Source: Leclercia sp. LSNIH1
GTDB taxonomy: Bacteria; Pseudomonadota; Gammaproteobacteria; Enterobacterales; Enterobacteriaceae
Direction: 5' to 3'
Assembly: GCF_002902985.1 (NCBI RefSeq)
Contig: NZ_CP026167.1
Location: 3,100,001 to 3,164,000 of the forward strand
Length of the DNA stretch: 64,000 nt
The position numbers were made by a program, and so were the translations under genes. Positions within the stretch are counted from its first letter, which is position 1, and each line of letters starts with the position of its first letter. Shown piece after piece: positions 7,704 to 17,478 of the stretch. The notes under the pieces are model-generated. The model searched no databases and was not told the origin of the DNA. It saw nothing but the letters and a program-made list of their open reading frames with translations.

Positions 7704-8924
7704 GTGGTTGCTGATAGTCAGCCAGGGCATATTGATCAGATTAAGCAGACCAATGCAGGTGCAGTATATCGCCTGATTGATCAGCTTGGGCCGGTCTCGC
7801 GCATCGATCTTTCTCGTCTTGCGCAACTGGCACCCGCCAGTATCACCAAGATTGTGCGTGAGATGCTCGAAGCTCACCTGGTACAGGAAACAGAAATTCA
7901 GGAGCCGGGCAGTCGTGGCCGTCCGGCCGTTGGGCTGGTGGTGGAAACCGAAGCCTGGCACTACCTCTCATTGCGCATCAGCCGCGGTGAAATTTACCTT
8001 GCGCTGCGCGATCTCAGCAGCAAGCTGGTGGTGGAAGACCGGCTGCCGCTTGAACTGCACGCTGCCGAGCCGCTGGAGGTGCGGATCACCGCCCTGATCG
8101 ATCAGTTCTTCATTCATCATCAGCAGAAGCTGGAGCGCCTCACCGCCATTGCCATCACCATGCCCGGTATCATTGATACGGAAAATGGGATTGTCCACCG
8201 GATGCCATTTTACGACGACGTCAAAGAGATGCCGCTGGGCGAGGTGCTGAAAAATCACACCGGCGTGCCGGTCTATATTCAGCATGATATCAGCGCCTGG
8301 ACGATGGCCGAGGCACTGTTCGGTGCCTCTCGCGGCGCGCGCGACGTGATTCAGGTGGTGATCGACCACAACGTGGGAGCCGGGGTGATCACCGATGGGC
8401 GCCTGCTGCATGCGGGCAGCAGCAGCCTGGTGGAGATTGGTCACACCCAGGTCGATCCTTATGGCAAGCGCTGTTATTGCGGTAACCACGGCTGTCTGGA
8501 GACTATCGCCAGCGTTGACAGCGTGCTGGAGCTGGCCCAGCTCCGGCTCGGCCAGTCGATGAGCTCGGCGCTCCACGGCCAGCCTCTGACGGTGGAGTCG
8601 CTCTGCGCCGCCGCGCAGCAGGGCGATCTGCTGGCAAAAGATATCATCACTGGCGTCGGCACTAACGTCGGGCGGATTATTGCCATTATGGTTAACCTCT
8701 TTAACCCGCAGAAAATCCTGATTGGCTCGCCCCTGAGCCAGGCGTCGGATGTGCTCTTCCCGGCAATCGCCGACTCCATTCGCCAGCAGTCCTTGCCGGC
8801 CTACAGCCAACACATCGTGGTGGAAAGTACTCAGTTCACCAATCAGGGGACGATGGCCGGTGCGGCGCTGGTGAAGGATGCGATGTATAACGGTTCACTA
8901 TTGATTCGTCTGTTGCAGGGTTAA
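7704..8924 (+). CDS. mlc: Mlc, ROK-family glucose-response repressor
   Basis: A 406-residue repressor (also called DgsA) of ptsG, ptsHI, manXYZ and malT in enteric bacteria. When glucose is transported, dephosphorylated EIICB-Glc captures Mlc at the membrane. The N-terminal helix-turn-helix (about 20–60, ISRIDLSRLAQLAPASITKI-type) is followed by the ROK fold with the zinc motif CYCGNHGC (about 257–264). It ends SLLIRLLQG as in E. coli. GTG at 7704 is chosen over GTG 7701 because it gives the E. coli N-terminus and proper spacing from AAGGGAG. CRP-like and Mlc-like sites lie upstream. Confidence 0.95.
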   Translation: MVADSQPGHIDQIKQTNAGAVYRLIDQLGPVSRIDLSRLAQLAPASITKIVREMLEAHLVQETEIQEPGSRGRPAVGLVVETEAWHYLSLRISRGEIYLALRDLSSKLVVEDRLPLELHAAEPLEVRITALIDQFFIHHQQKLERLTAIAITMPGIIDTENGIVHRMPFYDDVKEMPLGEVLKNHTGVPVYIQHDISAWTMAEALFGASRGARDVIQVVIDHNVGAGVITDGRLLHAGSSSLVEIGHTQVDPYGKRCYCGNHGCLETIASVDSVLELAQLRLGQSMSSALHGQPLTVESLCAAAQQGDLLAKDIITGVGTNVGRIIAIMVNLFNPQKILIGSPLSQASDVLFPAIADSIRQQSLPAYSQHIVVESTQFTNQGTMAGAALVKDAMYNGSLLIRLLQG

Positions 8925-9049
8925 CTGTTTTTTACAGTCTTACCAAAAATTGCGCTATCTCAAACCGGGCGGATAGCGCATACCTTAGACTTCCTCCACT
9001 GAATTATTTCCTTCATTTATATTTTCAGAGCATAACGGTGGAGTCAGTG

Positions 9050-9745
9050 ATGCTTAAGCGTTTCTTTGTAACGGGTACTGATACCTCTGTCGGCAAGACG
9101 GTGGTGTCCCGCGCCTTGCTGCAAGCCATGATGGCCAGCGGAAAGCGTGTTGCAGGGTACAAGCCGGTAGCCAAAGGGAGTAAAGAGACGCCAGAGGGAT
9201 TGCGCAATAAAGATGCGCTGGTGCTACAAAGTGTCTCCTCTTTAGAACTGCCTTATCATGCCATTAACCCCATTGCGCTTAGCGAAGATGAGAGCAGCGT
9301 GGCGCACAGTGGGCTGGTGAATTACACCCTGTTATCGAACGGGCTTGCCAGCCTGGGCGAGCAAGTGGATCACGTGGTCGTTGAAGGGACCGGCGGATGG
9401 CGCAGCCTGATGAACGATCTGCGTCCGCTGTCCGAATGGGTGGTACAAGAGCAATTACCGGTGCTGTTGGTGGTCGGCATTCAGGAGGGCTGTATCAACC
9501 ACGCCCTGCTGACCGCCCAGGCCATCGCCAATGATGGCCTGCCGCTGGTGGGGTGGGTGGCGAACCGCATCAATCCGGGCCTGGCGCACTACGCCGAAAT
9601 TATCGATGTGTTAAGCAAAAAGCTGCCGGCGCCACTGGTGGGTGAACTGCCGTACCTGCCGCGCGCCGAGCAGCGCGACTTAGCGCACTATATCGACCTC
9701 TCTGCCTTCGGCGGGGTGATGGCCGTAGATCGAGTCGTGGCGTAA
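9050..9745 (+). CDS. ynfK: YnfK/BioD2, dethiobiotin synthetase paralogue
   Basis: A 231-residue ATP-dependent synthetase homologous to BioD, which closes the ureido ring of dethiobiotin in biotin synthesis. Motifs: the P-loop GTDTSVGKT near the N-terminus, [12 protein letters not shown] and the VVVEGTGGW segment that binds Mg-ATP. ATG 9050 follows GGTGGAG and matches the E. coli YnfK start. It lies downstream of mlc after 125 bp. Its 3' end overlaps the oppositely oriented clcB by 66 bases. The biological need for a second BioD is unclear. Confidence 0.9.
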   Translation: MLKRFFVTGTDTSVGKTVVSRALLQAMMASGKRVAGYKPVAKGSKETPEGLRNKDALVLQSVSSLELPYHAINPIALSEDESSVAHSGLVNYTLLSNGLASLGEQVDHVVVEGTGGWRSLMNDLRPLSEWVVQEQLPVLLVVGIQEGCINHALLTAQAIANDGLPLVGWVANRINPGLAHYAEIIDVLSKKLPAPLVGELPYLPRAEQRDLAHYIDLSAFGGVMAVDRVVA

Positions 9746-10990
9746 CGTTCGCGATAAAACCGACGCCACCACACAGGCGATCAGCAAACCGGGCAGCAGA
9801 ACGTACTGCCCGGTCATTTCACAAACCATCAGCGCCGACATGATTGGCGCGTGCGTCGTGGCGGCGAGCAGCGTCGCCATTCCTGCCAGCCCCAGTAAAA
9901 TCGCGGTCTCATCACCGGGCAACCACAGCATAAACAACTGGGCAAACAGCATACCGGTCGCCATGCCGACAAACAGCGTTGGGGTGAAAACCCCACCTGG
10001 TGCGCCAGAGCCGCTGCTGGCAAGCACTGCCAGCAACTTGCAGATAAATATCCCCACAATGACCGACAGCAGCGGCGGCGCCAGCAGGAACCCCTGCACC
10101 ACGCTGTAGCCATTTCCCCAGACCTTAGGGGTCAGCAGCGACAGCAGGCCGACGATGAGACCACCCAGCGAAAGCTGCCAGGGCGGAGAGAGCTTAAGGC
10201 GGAGAAACAGGGAATGGCTGAAGGCCATGAGCCACATTAGCGCCGGGCCGCAGATGCCAGCCAGCAGGCCCATTCCCACGATCAGTGAGTAATCCATTCC
10301 GGTGAGGGTGTCGCTGAGGTGTACCTCATAGAGCGTATTCGCGCCGGGGCTGAGTAGGCGTGTAGTGAGCAGGGCGACCACGGCGGCAATCACCACCGGG
10401 CCGAGCGAGGCCAGCATCAGGGTGCCAAACAGGATCTCAGCAATAAACAGGCTTCCGGCTAACGGGGCATGGTAGGCGCTGGCCATCCCGGCGGCGGCAC
10501 CGCAGGCAATCCACAGTTTCCATTCCGTTTTGGGGGTAAAGCGCTGGGCAAAAAAGGAGGCGGCGAGGGCGGCCAGCAGGATCATTGCCCCTTCCCGGCC
10601 AATGGCGCTGCCGCTGGCGACGACCAGCAGCGACGCCAGGGATTTGACCAGGCTGGCGGCGTAGTCAAACTGTCCGTCACCCGTTTCCAGCGCCTCCATA
10701 TAGTCGGTGGGCGCATGGGGCCGCTGCGCGGTCTTTTTTTGCCATCCCCACAGCAGCAGCCCGGCAGCCAGCCCGCCGAGGGCAGGGGTCAGTGCGCGTC
10801 GCCAGGGCGACAGGGCGCTGGCGGCATTCACCAGACTGCCGCTTTCGTTACTCAGAAACAGCCACTCCAGTAAATAGAGAGCATGGCGGAACAGGGCCAC
10901 GGCCAGGGCCGCCAGCACGCCAATCACGCTGGCGATCAGCAACCGGCGAAACATCGCGCGGATGTCAGGGTAAGCATGGAGTCGATGCAT
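9680..10990 (-). CDS. clcB: ClcB, voltage-gated ClC-type chloride channel/antiporter
   Basis: A polytopic inner-membrane protein of the ClC family (436 residues from the first ATG; starting at Met13, MFRRLLIAS, gives 424, close to the E. coli 418). ClC signatures: GSAIGREG, holding the gating glutamate, and [11 protein letters not shown] near the chloride filter. In E. coli, ClcB takes part in extreme acid resistance as an electrical shunt. Neither start has a good ribosome-binding site; the longer is listed. The 3' end runs 66 bases into ynfK. In E. coli dmsD follows clcB directly; here 36 kb intervene. Confidence 0.9.
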   Translation of the reverse strand: MHRLHAYPDIRAMFRRLLIASVIGVLAALAVALFRHALYLLEWLFLSNESGSLVNAASALSPWRRALTPALGGLAAGLLLWGWQKKTAQRPHAPTDYMEALETGDGQFDYAASLVKSLASLLVVASGSAIGREGAMILLAALAASFFAQRFTPKTEWKLWIACGAAAGMASAYHAPLAGSLFIAEILFGTLMLASLGPVVIAAVVALLTTRLLSPGANTLYEVHLSDTLTGMDYSLIVGMGLLAGICGPALMWLMAFSHSLFLRLKLSPPWQLSLGGLIVGLLSLLTPKVWGNGYSVVQGFLLAPPLLSVIVGIFICKLLAVLASSGSGAPGGVFTPTLFVGMATGMLFAQLFMLWLPGDETAILLGLAGMATLLAATTHAPIMSALMVCEMTGQYVLLPGLLIACVVASVLSRTLRHDSIYGHHPAEGREVDIVR

Positions 10991-11056
10991 GGGTTACGCG
11001 TATATGAGGAAGATACAATATTTTGACGGGAATACGCGGGGTTAGCAATGCGAAGA

Positions 11057-11073
11057 GCCGGGCAAGGCCCGGC
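11057..11073 (-). terminator. Hairpin after osmV
   Basis: GCCGGGC/GCCCGGC, a perfect 7-bp stem with a 3-base loop, lies 9 bases past the osmV stop. No strong T-run follows, so it is a weak or factor-assisted terminator for the osmU operon. Confidence 0.5.
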
Positions 11074-11081
11074 TTACAATA

Positions 11082-12230
11082 TCAACTGTCGCTGTGAATA
11101 TTCAGTGCCCGGCGCGTGCGGCCGGAGCTTAAGTATTCCGCAATATAGTCCTGAGAAATTTCGCCGTTATAGCGCCCCTCTTCATCAACAATCGGCATCC
11201 AGCTGGTGTTGCTCTCATACAGCCGTGACAGCACCACACGCAGGTTGTCCTCCGCTTTGCCGGTCATGCGGAACGGGTGGAGCAGATCGGCGCAGGTGCC
11301 GGTGGCATTGCGCGCTTCCCGGCGCTTCACAAAGCCCAGCGGTTTGCCGTTTTCATCCACCACGGTGACGGCGCGAATGTCGTTGTCGTCCATGATGGCG
11401 AAGGCTTCCGGCAGCGGCGTGACCGGGCGCACGGTCAGAGTTGGCTGTTGATCCGTGACATCGCCCGCGGAGACCAGCAGCAGACGCTTCAGGGTGCGGT
11501 CCTGGCCAACGAACGAGCCGACAAATTCATTGGCCGGTTTCGCCAGCAGTTCGTCCGGGCTGGCGCACTGGACAATGCGCCCCTGGCGGAAGACGGCGAT
11601 ACGATCCCCCAGCTTCAGCGCCTCGTCGATGTCGTGGCTCACCAGCATCACCGTTTTTTTCAGCTTGCGCTGCATCTCGAGGAACTGGTTCTGGATCACC
11701 TCGCGGTTAATCGGGTCCACCGCACCGAAAGGTTCATCCATCAGCAGTACCGGAGGATCCGCCGCCAGGGCGCGAATCACGCCGATACGCTGCTGCTGAC
11801 CACCGGACATCTCCCGCGGATAGCGGTTGAGGAACTTATGCGGATCCATCGCTACCATATCCATCAGCTCTTCGGCGCGGGTTTTACAGCGGGCTTTATC
11901 CCAGCCCAGCATGCGCGGTACGACGGTGATGTTCTCTTCGATGGTCATGTTCGGGAAGAGACCAATCTGCTGGATCACGTAGCCGATGTTGCGGCGCAGG
12001 GTCACGGTATCCATCTCGCTGGTGTCCTGGCCGTTTATCTGGATGGTGCCGCTGCTCGGAGTAATCAGCCGGTTAATCATCTTCAGGGTGGTGGTTTTGC
12101 CGCAGCCGGATGGGCCGAGCAGGACGCACATCTCCCCTTCGGGCACGTTCAGGTTGACGTTATCTACGGCCTTAAATGTCTGGCCGTGCTTCTGTGAAAA
12201 TTGTTTGGTGAGGTTTTCCAGTTTTATCAT
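11082..12230 (-). CDS. osmV: OsmV, osmoprotectant ABC transporter ATPase
   Basis: A 382-residue ATP-binding subunit of an OsmU/OpuC-type importer for glycine betaine and related osmoprotectants. Walker A GPSGCGKTTTLK, signature MSGGQQQRIG and Walker B VLLMDEPFGAVD are intact. The C-terminal third holds tandem CBS domains (about residues 260–370), which in OpuA-type systems sense ionic strength. ATG 12230 overlaps the osmW stop as TAATG, so the genes are translationally coupled. It is the last gene of the four-gene operon. In Salmonella the equivalent genes are also next to clcB. Confidence 0.88.
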   Translation of the reverse strand: MIKLENLTKQFSQKHGQTFKAVDNVNLNVPEGEMCVLLGPSGCGKTTTLKMINRLITPSSGTIQINGQDTSEMDTVTLRRNIGYVIQQIGLFPNMTIEENITVVPRMLGWDKARCKTRAEELMDMVAMDPHKFLNRYPREMSGGQQQRIGVIRALAADPPVLLMDEPFGAVDPINREVIQNQFLEMQRKLKKTVMLVSHDIDEALKLGDRIAVFRQGRIVQCASPDELLAKPANEFVGSFVGQDRTLKRLLLVSAGDVTDQQPTLTVRPVTPLPEAFAIMDDNDIRAVTVVDENGKPLGFVKRREARNATGTCADLLHPFRMTGKAEDNLRVVLSRLYESNTSWMPIVDEEGRYNGEISQDYIAEYLSSGRTRRALNIHSDS

Positions 12231-12877
12231 TATCGAATCCCCTTTGGAGTCAGAACGATCTGCAGACGGTGCAGTAACCAGTCGAGCACAATCGCTAAAA
12301 GACAAATCATCAGCGCGCCGGCAATCAGCATACGAATATCACTCCCGCCAATGCCGTTTAGCAGCAACAGGCCAAGCCCGCCCGCGCCGATGACGGCGGC
12401 AATGGCCATCACGCCGATATTCATTACGACCGCGGTACGGATGCCGCCGAAAATCACCGGCAGCGCCATCGGAATTTCTACCCAGCGCAGGCGTTGCCAG
12501 AAGGTCATGCCGATGCCGCGACCCGCTTCGCGCAGGCCGGGCGGCAGGCTGTCCAGCGCCGTATGGGTGTTACGCACAATCGGCAGCAGCGAGTAGAGAA
12601 ACACGGCGGTAATGGCGGGCAGGGCGCCAATACCCTGACCGATCATGGAAAAGAGGGGGATCATCAGGCCGAACAGAGCAATGGACGGGATGGTCAGCAC
12701 GATGGTGGCAATCCCCAGCACCGGCGTCGCCAGCCATTTGTGACGCACGATCAGAATGCCCAGCGGCACGCCGATAATAATGGCTAAGCCCACCGCCAGC
12801 GCCACCAGCCACAGGTGCTGGAAGGTCAGGGTCATGATGTAACCCCAGTTATCAAGAATGTAGTGAACGGTATCCAT
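12230..12877 (-). CDS. osmW: OsmW, osmoprotectant ABC transporter permease
   Basis: A 215-residue inner-membrane permease of the ProW/OpuCB family with about six transmembrane helices. The EAA-like cytoplasmic loop that contacts the ATPase is visible around GLREAGRGIGMTFWQRLRWVEIPMALP. It lies 9 bases downstream of osmX and is coupled to osmV by TAATG. With OsmY it should form the heteromeric translocation channel. Confidence 0.88.
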   Translation of the reverse strand: MDTVHYILDNWGYIMTLTFQHLWLVALAVGLAIIIGVPLGILIVRHKWLATPVLGIATIVLTIPSIALFGLMIPLFSMIGQGIGALPAITAVFLYSLLPIVRNTHTALDSLPPGLREAGRGIGMTFWQRLRWVEIPMALPVIFGGIRTAVVMNIGVMAIAAVIGAGGLGLLLLNGIGGSDIRMLIAGALMICLLAIVLDWLLHRLQIVLTPKGIR

Positions 12878-12886
12878 AGCGCCTCC

Positions 12887-13786
12887 TTACAGCAGCTGCT
12901 TACTACGCAGGAAATCACGGGCGACCTGCTGCGGTGACTGATGATCGATATCCACCTTCTTGTTCAGCTCGGTGATGATGTCGTTATTGAGCTGGGCAGA
13001 GAGAGTGTTCAGCGCCTCTTCCAGCCCCGGGTTGGCTTCCAGCGTATCCTTGCGCACTACCGGGGTCACCGCGTAGCTCGGGAAGAAACCTTTGTCATCT
13101 TCCAGCACCTTCAGATCGAAGCCTTTAACGCGTCCGTCGGTGGTGTAAACCAGCCCGGCATCGACAAAGCCGTCGCGCACCGCGTTATAGACCAGACCTG
13201 GGTCCATCTGGCGAATTTGCGGGCGATCGAGCTCCATGTTGTAGGCCGCCTGCAGCGGCTTCATGCCATCGCTGCGCCCGGAAAACTCCAGATCCAGACC
13301 CAGCATCCAGTTGTTATCCGGATCGGTTTTGCGCACCTGCTCAATCTTCGCCACCAGCTCAGACATGGTGTTGATATTTTCTGCCTCGGCGCGCTTACGC
13401 TGCATGGCAAAGGCGTAGGTGTTGTTCATGTCAGCAGGTTTGAGCCACACCAGGCCGTGCTTCGCATCCAGGCGTTTCACCGTCTCGTAAGACTCCTCTG
13501 GCGACATGCGTTTGTTGATGTGGTTAAAGATGATCAGCGAGGTGCCGGTATACTCCCAGGTCATATCGATCTGCTTATTGATCATCGCATTACGGGAAAT
13601 GACGGTGGCAATGTTGGTCTGAGGCTTAACTTCAAACCCTTTCTTTTGCAGATACTGCACGGTCATCGCCGAGAGAATATGCTGTTCGGTAAAACTCTTG
13701 GTCGCCAGGATCAACGGCGCCGCGAGCGCCTGGCTGGTAAAGAGCGCGGCGGTACAGAGCGCCGCCAGGCCGGTAAATAGTCTCAT
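12887..13786 (-). CDS. osmX: OsmX, periplasmic osmoprotectant-binding protein
   Basis: A 299-residue substrate-binding protein of the OpuAC/QAT type. Residues 1–22 are a Sec signal peptide (…FTSQALA). The mature part begins with the typical [15 protein letters not shown] segment and carries aromatic residues that could build a cage for quaternary amines (for example [17 protein letters not shown]). It delivers osmoprotectant to OsmW/OsmY. It sits between the two permease genes, as in Salmonella osmU. Confidence 0.88.
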   Translation of the reverse strand: MRLFTGLAALCTAALFTSQALAAPLILATKSFTEQHILSAMTVQYLQKKGFEVKPQTNIATVISRNAMINKQIDMTWEYTGTSLIIFNHINKRMSPEESYETVKRLDAKHGLVWLKPADMNNTYAFAMQRKRAEAENINTMSELVAKIEQVRKTDPDNNWMLGLDLEFSGRSDGMKPLQAAYNMELDRPQIRQMDPGLVYNAVRDGFVDAGLVYTTDGRVKGFDLKVLEDDKGFFPSYAVTPVVRKDTLEANPGLEEALNTLSAQLNNDIITELNKKVDIDHQSPQQVARDFLRSKQLL

Positions 13787-13804
13787 AGAAGCTCCTTATT
13801 ATTG

Positions 13805-14515
13805 TTATCGCGCGAGATGCGGGCTCATCAGACGGCCCAGCGCCGCCAGCAACGTATCCAGAATCAGGGCGAACAGGGCGGTGGCCGCCGCGCCCATGAT
13901 CAGCGTCGGGAAATCATTCAGGTAGATGCCGGGGAAAATCAGCTCGCCGTAGCTGCTGGCGCCAATCAGGAAGGCCAGCGGTGCGGTACCGACGTTAATG
14001 GCGGTGGCAATACGAATACCGGAGAGCATTACCGGCCAGGCGTTAGGCAGCTCCACCTGGCGCAGACGCTGCCATTTGGTCATCCCGATGCCGTTTGCCG
14101 CTTCCAGTAACGATGCCGGAACCGAGCACAGACCAGCGTAGGTGTTACGCACTATCGGCAGCAGCGAGGCGAGGAACAGGGCGATAATGGCGGGCGTATC
14201 GCCGATGCCAATCACCACCATCGCCAGGGCCAGAACTGCGAGCGGTGGCAGGGTGTTGCCGACGTTAAAAATCTGCATAACGTATTCGGCGATACCTCGT
14301 GCGGCCGGACGGCTCAGCAAGATACCGCTGGGGATACCGACCAGCAGGGCGAAGAACATGGATGAGAAGACTAAAATCAGATGCTGTCGCCCGAGATAAA
14401 CCAGGTCAACCTGGCGCGCTTTGATCGTCTCCAGCCCAATTCCCCAGACGAGGAGGGCGACGACCACAATAATGGCGCCGACAAAAAGCAGCGAGCGTTT
14501 TAATAAAGTATGCAT
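13805..14515 (-). CDS. osmY: OsmY (OsmU system), second ABC permease
   Basis: A 236-residue permease of the OpuC type, first gene of the operon. It has about six helices, an N-terminal hydrophobic segment, and an EAA-like loop (SLLEAANGIGMTKWQRLRQVELP). The start is taken at Met9 of the longer frame (MHTLLKRSLL), with AGGGAG about ten bases upstream. The name follows the Salmonella OsmU system and must not be confused with the unrelated E. coli periplasmic OsmY. The upstream 260-bp gap should hold the osmotically induced promoter; I could not define its elements. Confidence 0.82.
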   Translation of the reverse strand: MHTLLKRSLLFVGAIIVVVALLVWGIGLETIKARQVDLVYLGRQHLILVFSSMFFALLVGIPSGILLSRPAARGIAEYVMQIFNVGNTLPPLAVLALAMVVIGIGDTPAIIALFLASLLPIVRNTYAGLCSVPASLLEAANGIGMTKWQRLRQVELPNAWPVMLSGIRIATAINVGTAPLAFLIGASSYGELIFPGIYLNDFPTLIMGAAATALFALILDTLLAALGRLMSPHLAR

Positions 14516-14735
14516 TGCGGTGTGTCTCCCTGTGCGCATGCGTTCGTTATAGCAACCATCGATTGCCTGTTGTTATGCCATGTTTTGGCAGGGGTATTTG
14601 AGCTATAGCAAGGGTTTGGGAAGGGTTCCAGCGAAGCGGTATTATTCCTAACCTTATGAATACTGCGGAAATATGAGGTTAAGCCTTACGGGGTAAGGGC
14701 TGGATACCGGCAGGCAGAATAGTCTTAAAGATAAT

Positions 14736-14764
14736 TTCATTAAGTGACACCGTCACTTAATGAA
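14736..14764. repeat. Perfect 13-bp inverted repeat
   Basis: TTCATTAAGTGAC and GTCACTTAATGAA pair perfectly around a 3-base loop, 14 bases past the stop of the DUF1275 gene. On the minus strand it could work as a terminator for that gene, though only a short T-rich stretch follows. The length and symmetry also suit an operator in the osmU upstream region. Confidence 0.6.
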
Positions 14765-14777
14765 GAAGTAGAGATTG

Positions 14778-15521
14778 TTATTTGCTGAGTGCAGCGCGAA
14801 CCTTTCGCACCCGCAGCGAGGTGCTAATGATAGAGAAGGTGGCGACGAAAACCAGCATTAAGCCCAGGGCCAGCATCGCATTAAACCCAAACCACCTGAA
14901 CAGGACCAGCCCGGCAATCCCTCCCGTGATAAACGAGAAAAGGGTGGTGAGGTGGGTTGTAAGCTGGCTGGTTTGTGCGGCGGTATCTTTGGAGTAATCC
15001 CGGCGTAGCATCGCCACCACCACAGAGGCCAGCGAAATGCCTGCGTCGGTTAACGTGCCAGTAATATGGGTGGAGCGTACCCGTCCACCGGAAAGTTGGG
15101 TGGAGGTGGAATTATGGATCCCCATCAGCCCGCAGAGAAAAACAATAATTTCCCTGTTAGTCGTGAAGGTATGAAAATAGATTTCATGCAGAGAGACGCC
15201 GGCCAGTAATAACCCTTCAATCAACAAAACCTGACAAAAAATGAGCCGCACATTGTGCATGATGCCCCATAAAACAATGATCCGCGCAATAATTGCCCCG
15301 GTCACAAAAGACAGAATAATGGTGGCGAAGAAAATAATATCGTTCAGATCCGTTGAGGAAACTTCGCTGGAAAATTGTGAGGTATTGCCTGTCATATGGG
15401 AAGGAAAGAAGCCAAAAGCACCCAGCGCAATGGCATTCAGCAATCCTGCGGAGGTCGCCAGCCAGAGGGCAAGACGACGATCCTCCTGATGGGTTCGTTC
15501 TTTCTTAAGTTTAATCAGCAA
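14778..15521 (-). CDS. YoaK/DUF1275 family membrane protein
   Basis: A 247-residue inner-membrane protein with about six transmembrane helices and the DUF1275 pattern: LLNAIALGAFGFFPSHMTGNTSQ near the N-terminus, the matching RSTHITGTLTDAG in the second half, and a GLVLFRWFGF helix near the end. The two related MTGN/ITGT segments suggest an internal duplication. Family function is unknown; a transporter-like role is commonly guessed. It appears monocistronic, between the osmU operon and a glutathione transferase gene. Confidence 0.8.
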   Translation of the reverse strand: MLIKLKKERTHQEDRRLALWLATSAGLLNAIALGAFGFFPSHMTGNTSQFSSEVSSTDLNDIIFFATIILSFVTGAIIARIIVLWGIMHNVRLIFCQVLLIEGLLLAGVSLHEIYFHTFTTNREIIVFLCGLMGIHNSTSTQLSGGRVRSTHITGTLTDAGISLASVVVAMLRRDYSKDTAAQTSQLTTHLTTLFSFITGGIAGLVLFRWFGFNAMLALGLMLVFVATFSIISTSLRVRKVRAALSK

Positions 15522-15689
15522 AGAATACCTCCGGTTTGAGCTTTGCCTGAATAATCAGGCTAGCAAAGCCTGGTCATGGATTGTCCAGGATAGTACTTAA
15601 TTATTAAGGCACCGGAGGTGGGCGAGAATTAAGTAATTAAATAAAATAACCTTGATAACAAAGTGTTTATTTACCTCGGCGCATTATGC

Positions 15690-16313
15690 TCAAAGCATGC
15701 CATTATTTCCGTGGCGCAAAAACGCCGGGCGCAGATTTAAGCGTTCAAACCAGGCCTCGATAGCGGGCACCGGTGGATGCTCAAAAGGGGTCATCTTCCA
15801 GCGGTTCACCGACAGCCCCAGCACCACATCGGCCAGGGTAAAAGTGTCGCCCGCCACCCATGCCCCGGTGCGTTGCAGCTGCTGCTCAAGGATCGCGATA
15901 TGGTGGTTCCACTCCTTAATCCCGGCTGCAATTCGCGCCGGATCGTTAAAGTCCGGGTTTTTACGCCCCAGGGCCGGAAAGACATAGCGCCAGGCGTTAT
16001 TAAATTCCGTCGCCTGCCAGTCCATCCAGCGTTCGACGTTGGCGCAGGCTTGTGGATCTGTCGGGAGAAGGTCGTCCCGCCCGGTTTTGCGAACCAGATA
16101 GCGGCAAATGGCGTTGGATTCCCAGATCACGAAATCATTGTCGATCAGCACCGGCACCATCGCATTCGGGTTCAGCGCGCGAAAGGCATCGGTTTCTGTA
16201 GAGGCAAAGCCGCTGCCGTAATCTTCCTGCAGATAGTCCAGACCCACTTCTTCACAGGTCCAGAGCACTTTGCGCACGTTAATGGAGGTGGTTTTGCCGA
16301 GGATTTTTAGCAT
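15690..16313 (-). CDS. Glutathione S-transferase family protein
   Basis: A 207-residue cytosolic glutathione transferase with a thioredoxin-fold N-terminal domain (about 1–80, containing NPNAMVPVL and the glutathione-binding WESNAICRYL) and a helical C-terminal domain (about 90–207, with TLADVVLG). It resembles GstB/YliJ-type bacterial enzymes. The start is ATG 16313 (MLKILGKTTS), which begins the fold directly; the longer frame adds 12 residues unlike the family. It lies 44 bases downstream of a GlxA-type regulator on the same strand, so the two may form an operon. Confidence 0.85.
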   Translation of the reverse strand: MLKILGKTTSINVRKVLWTCEEVGLDYLQEDYGSGFASTETDAFRALNPNAMVPVLIDNDFVIWESNAICRYLVRKTGRDDLLPTDPQACANVERWMDWQATEFNNAWRYVFPALGRKNPDFNDPARIAAGIKEWNHHIAILEQQLQRTGAWVAGDTFTLADVVLGLSVNRWKMTPFEHPPVPAIEAWFERLNLRPAFLRHGNNGML

Positions 16314-16357
16314 GGTGCAGGTGTCCTTTGTCGGGTGAGTTAACAACAACAGAGCCG

Positions 16358-17359
16358 TTATTCAGTGAGTTTAGGGCAAACTTGGGTGGGGAAGTCTTCC
16401 TGTTGGCCTACCATCTTCCGATAGGCGGCAGGCGTCATGCCTGTGAGTCGACTGAACACACGCCGCATGACATCCGGACCTGAGAAACCGCATTCTGCGG
16501 CTATTTTTTTCGCGGGCAGCTTCTCTTTTTCAATCAGCAAGCGCGCTTTTGACACGCGCTCACGCTCCAGCCATTGAGCCGGGGTCAAACCGATCTCCTG
16601 GCGAAAAATACGCGTAAGGTGCCTCTCACTAAGGTTGATGTGTTGCGCCAACATGGCAACCGAGCCAATCTCTTTAATATTCTGAATTGCCCAACGCTGA
16701 AGATCCTGGAGCGCTGAGCGCCCGTTCAGGGAAAGTTGGCTTCGTCTGACAAAGTGAGACTGATTAACAGGCCGACGAAAGAACATCACTAACTGATCCG
16801 CAACCTCGGCCGCAATTTCCCGCCCCAGATCTTCTTCCACCAACCTCAATGCCAGATCGAGGCCGGATGTCACACCGGCGGCAGTACGCACCCTGCCATC
16901 GGCGATAAACAGCGCATCGCTTTCCACGACTATTTCAGGATGTCTGATAGAAAGCAGTTCCGCACAATTCCAGTGGGTGGTGACCTGCTTACCGCTGAGT
17001 TTTCCGGTAAGCGCCAGCAGCAGCGCGCCAGTACATACGGATCCAAACCGCTCACTTTTTTCGCATAAGGCGGTAATACCCGCCAGGACATTGCTCTCTG
17101 GCGTATAACCAGACATACCTGGTGCGCCCGCAATGAGAAACGTATCAGGAACGAGTTCTGAAATATCCGCGAGTGAAAAATCTGCCGCCAGCCTGACGCC
17201 GGACGAGGCCTGCACAGCAGAGCCACTGACGGAAACGACATACAGACGATAAAATTGACGTCCCAGGATTCTGTTAGCCTCAGCAAAAACATCTATAGGC
17301 CCGCCTACATCAAGCAACTGCACGCCCGGCACCGCCAGTATGGCTATGGTATGACTCAT
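16358..17359 (-). CDS. GlxA-family AraC-type regulator
   Basis: A 333-residue transcription factor joining an N-terminal DJ-1/PfpI-like domain (about 1–190, with the nucleophile-elbow-like SVCTGALLLA) to a C-terminal AraC DNA-binding domain (about 220–320, with SERHLTRIFRQEIGLTPAQW and the second helix-turn-helix KKIAAECGFSGPDVMRRVF). Such regulators sense small nitrogen or carbonyl compounds. It is divergent from the HD-domain gene at 17479 and upstream of the glutathione transferase gene; it probably controls one or both. Confidence 0.88.
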   Translation of the reverse strand: MSHTIAILAVPGVQLLDVGGPIDVFAEANRILGRQFYRLYVVSVSGSAVQASSGVRLAADFSLADISELVPDTFLIAGAPGMSGYTPESNVLAGITALCEKSERFGSVCTGALLLALTGKLSGKQVTTHWNCAELLSIRHPEIVVESDALFIADGRVRTAAGVTSGLDLALRLVEEDLGREIAAEVADQLVMFFRRPVNQSHFVRRSQLSLNGRSALQDLQRWAIQNIKEIGSVAMLAQHINLSERHLTRIFRQEIGLTPAQWLERERVSKARLLIEKEKLPAKKIAAECGFSGPDVMRRVFSRLTGMTPAAYRKMVGQQEDFPTQVCPKLTE

Positions 17360-17478
17360 TTTCTCCTCCCGGCGTCTGAATAAATCCAGATGTCCTTATT
17401 CGTCGTAAAAGTACGGTGGCAGACATGAATGATAAACCCTAATTTAGAGGCACACCATAGCCATCTAAGGAGTTATTC

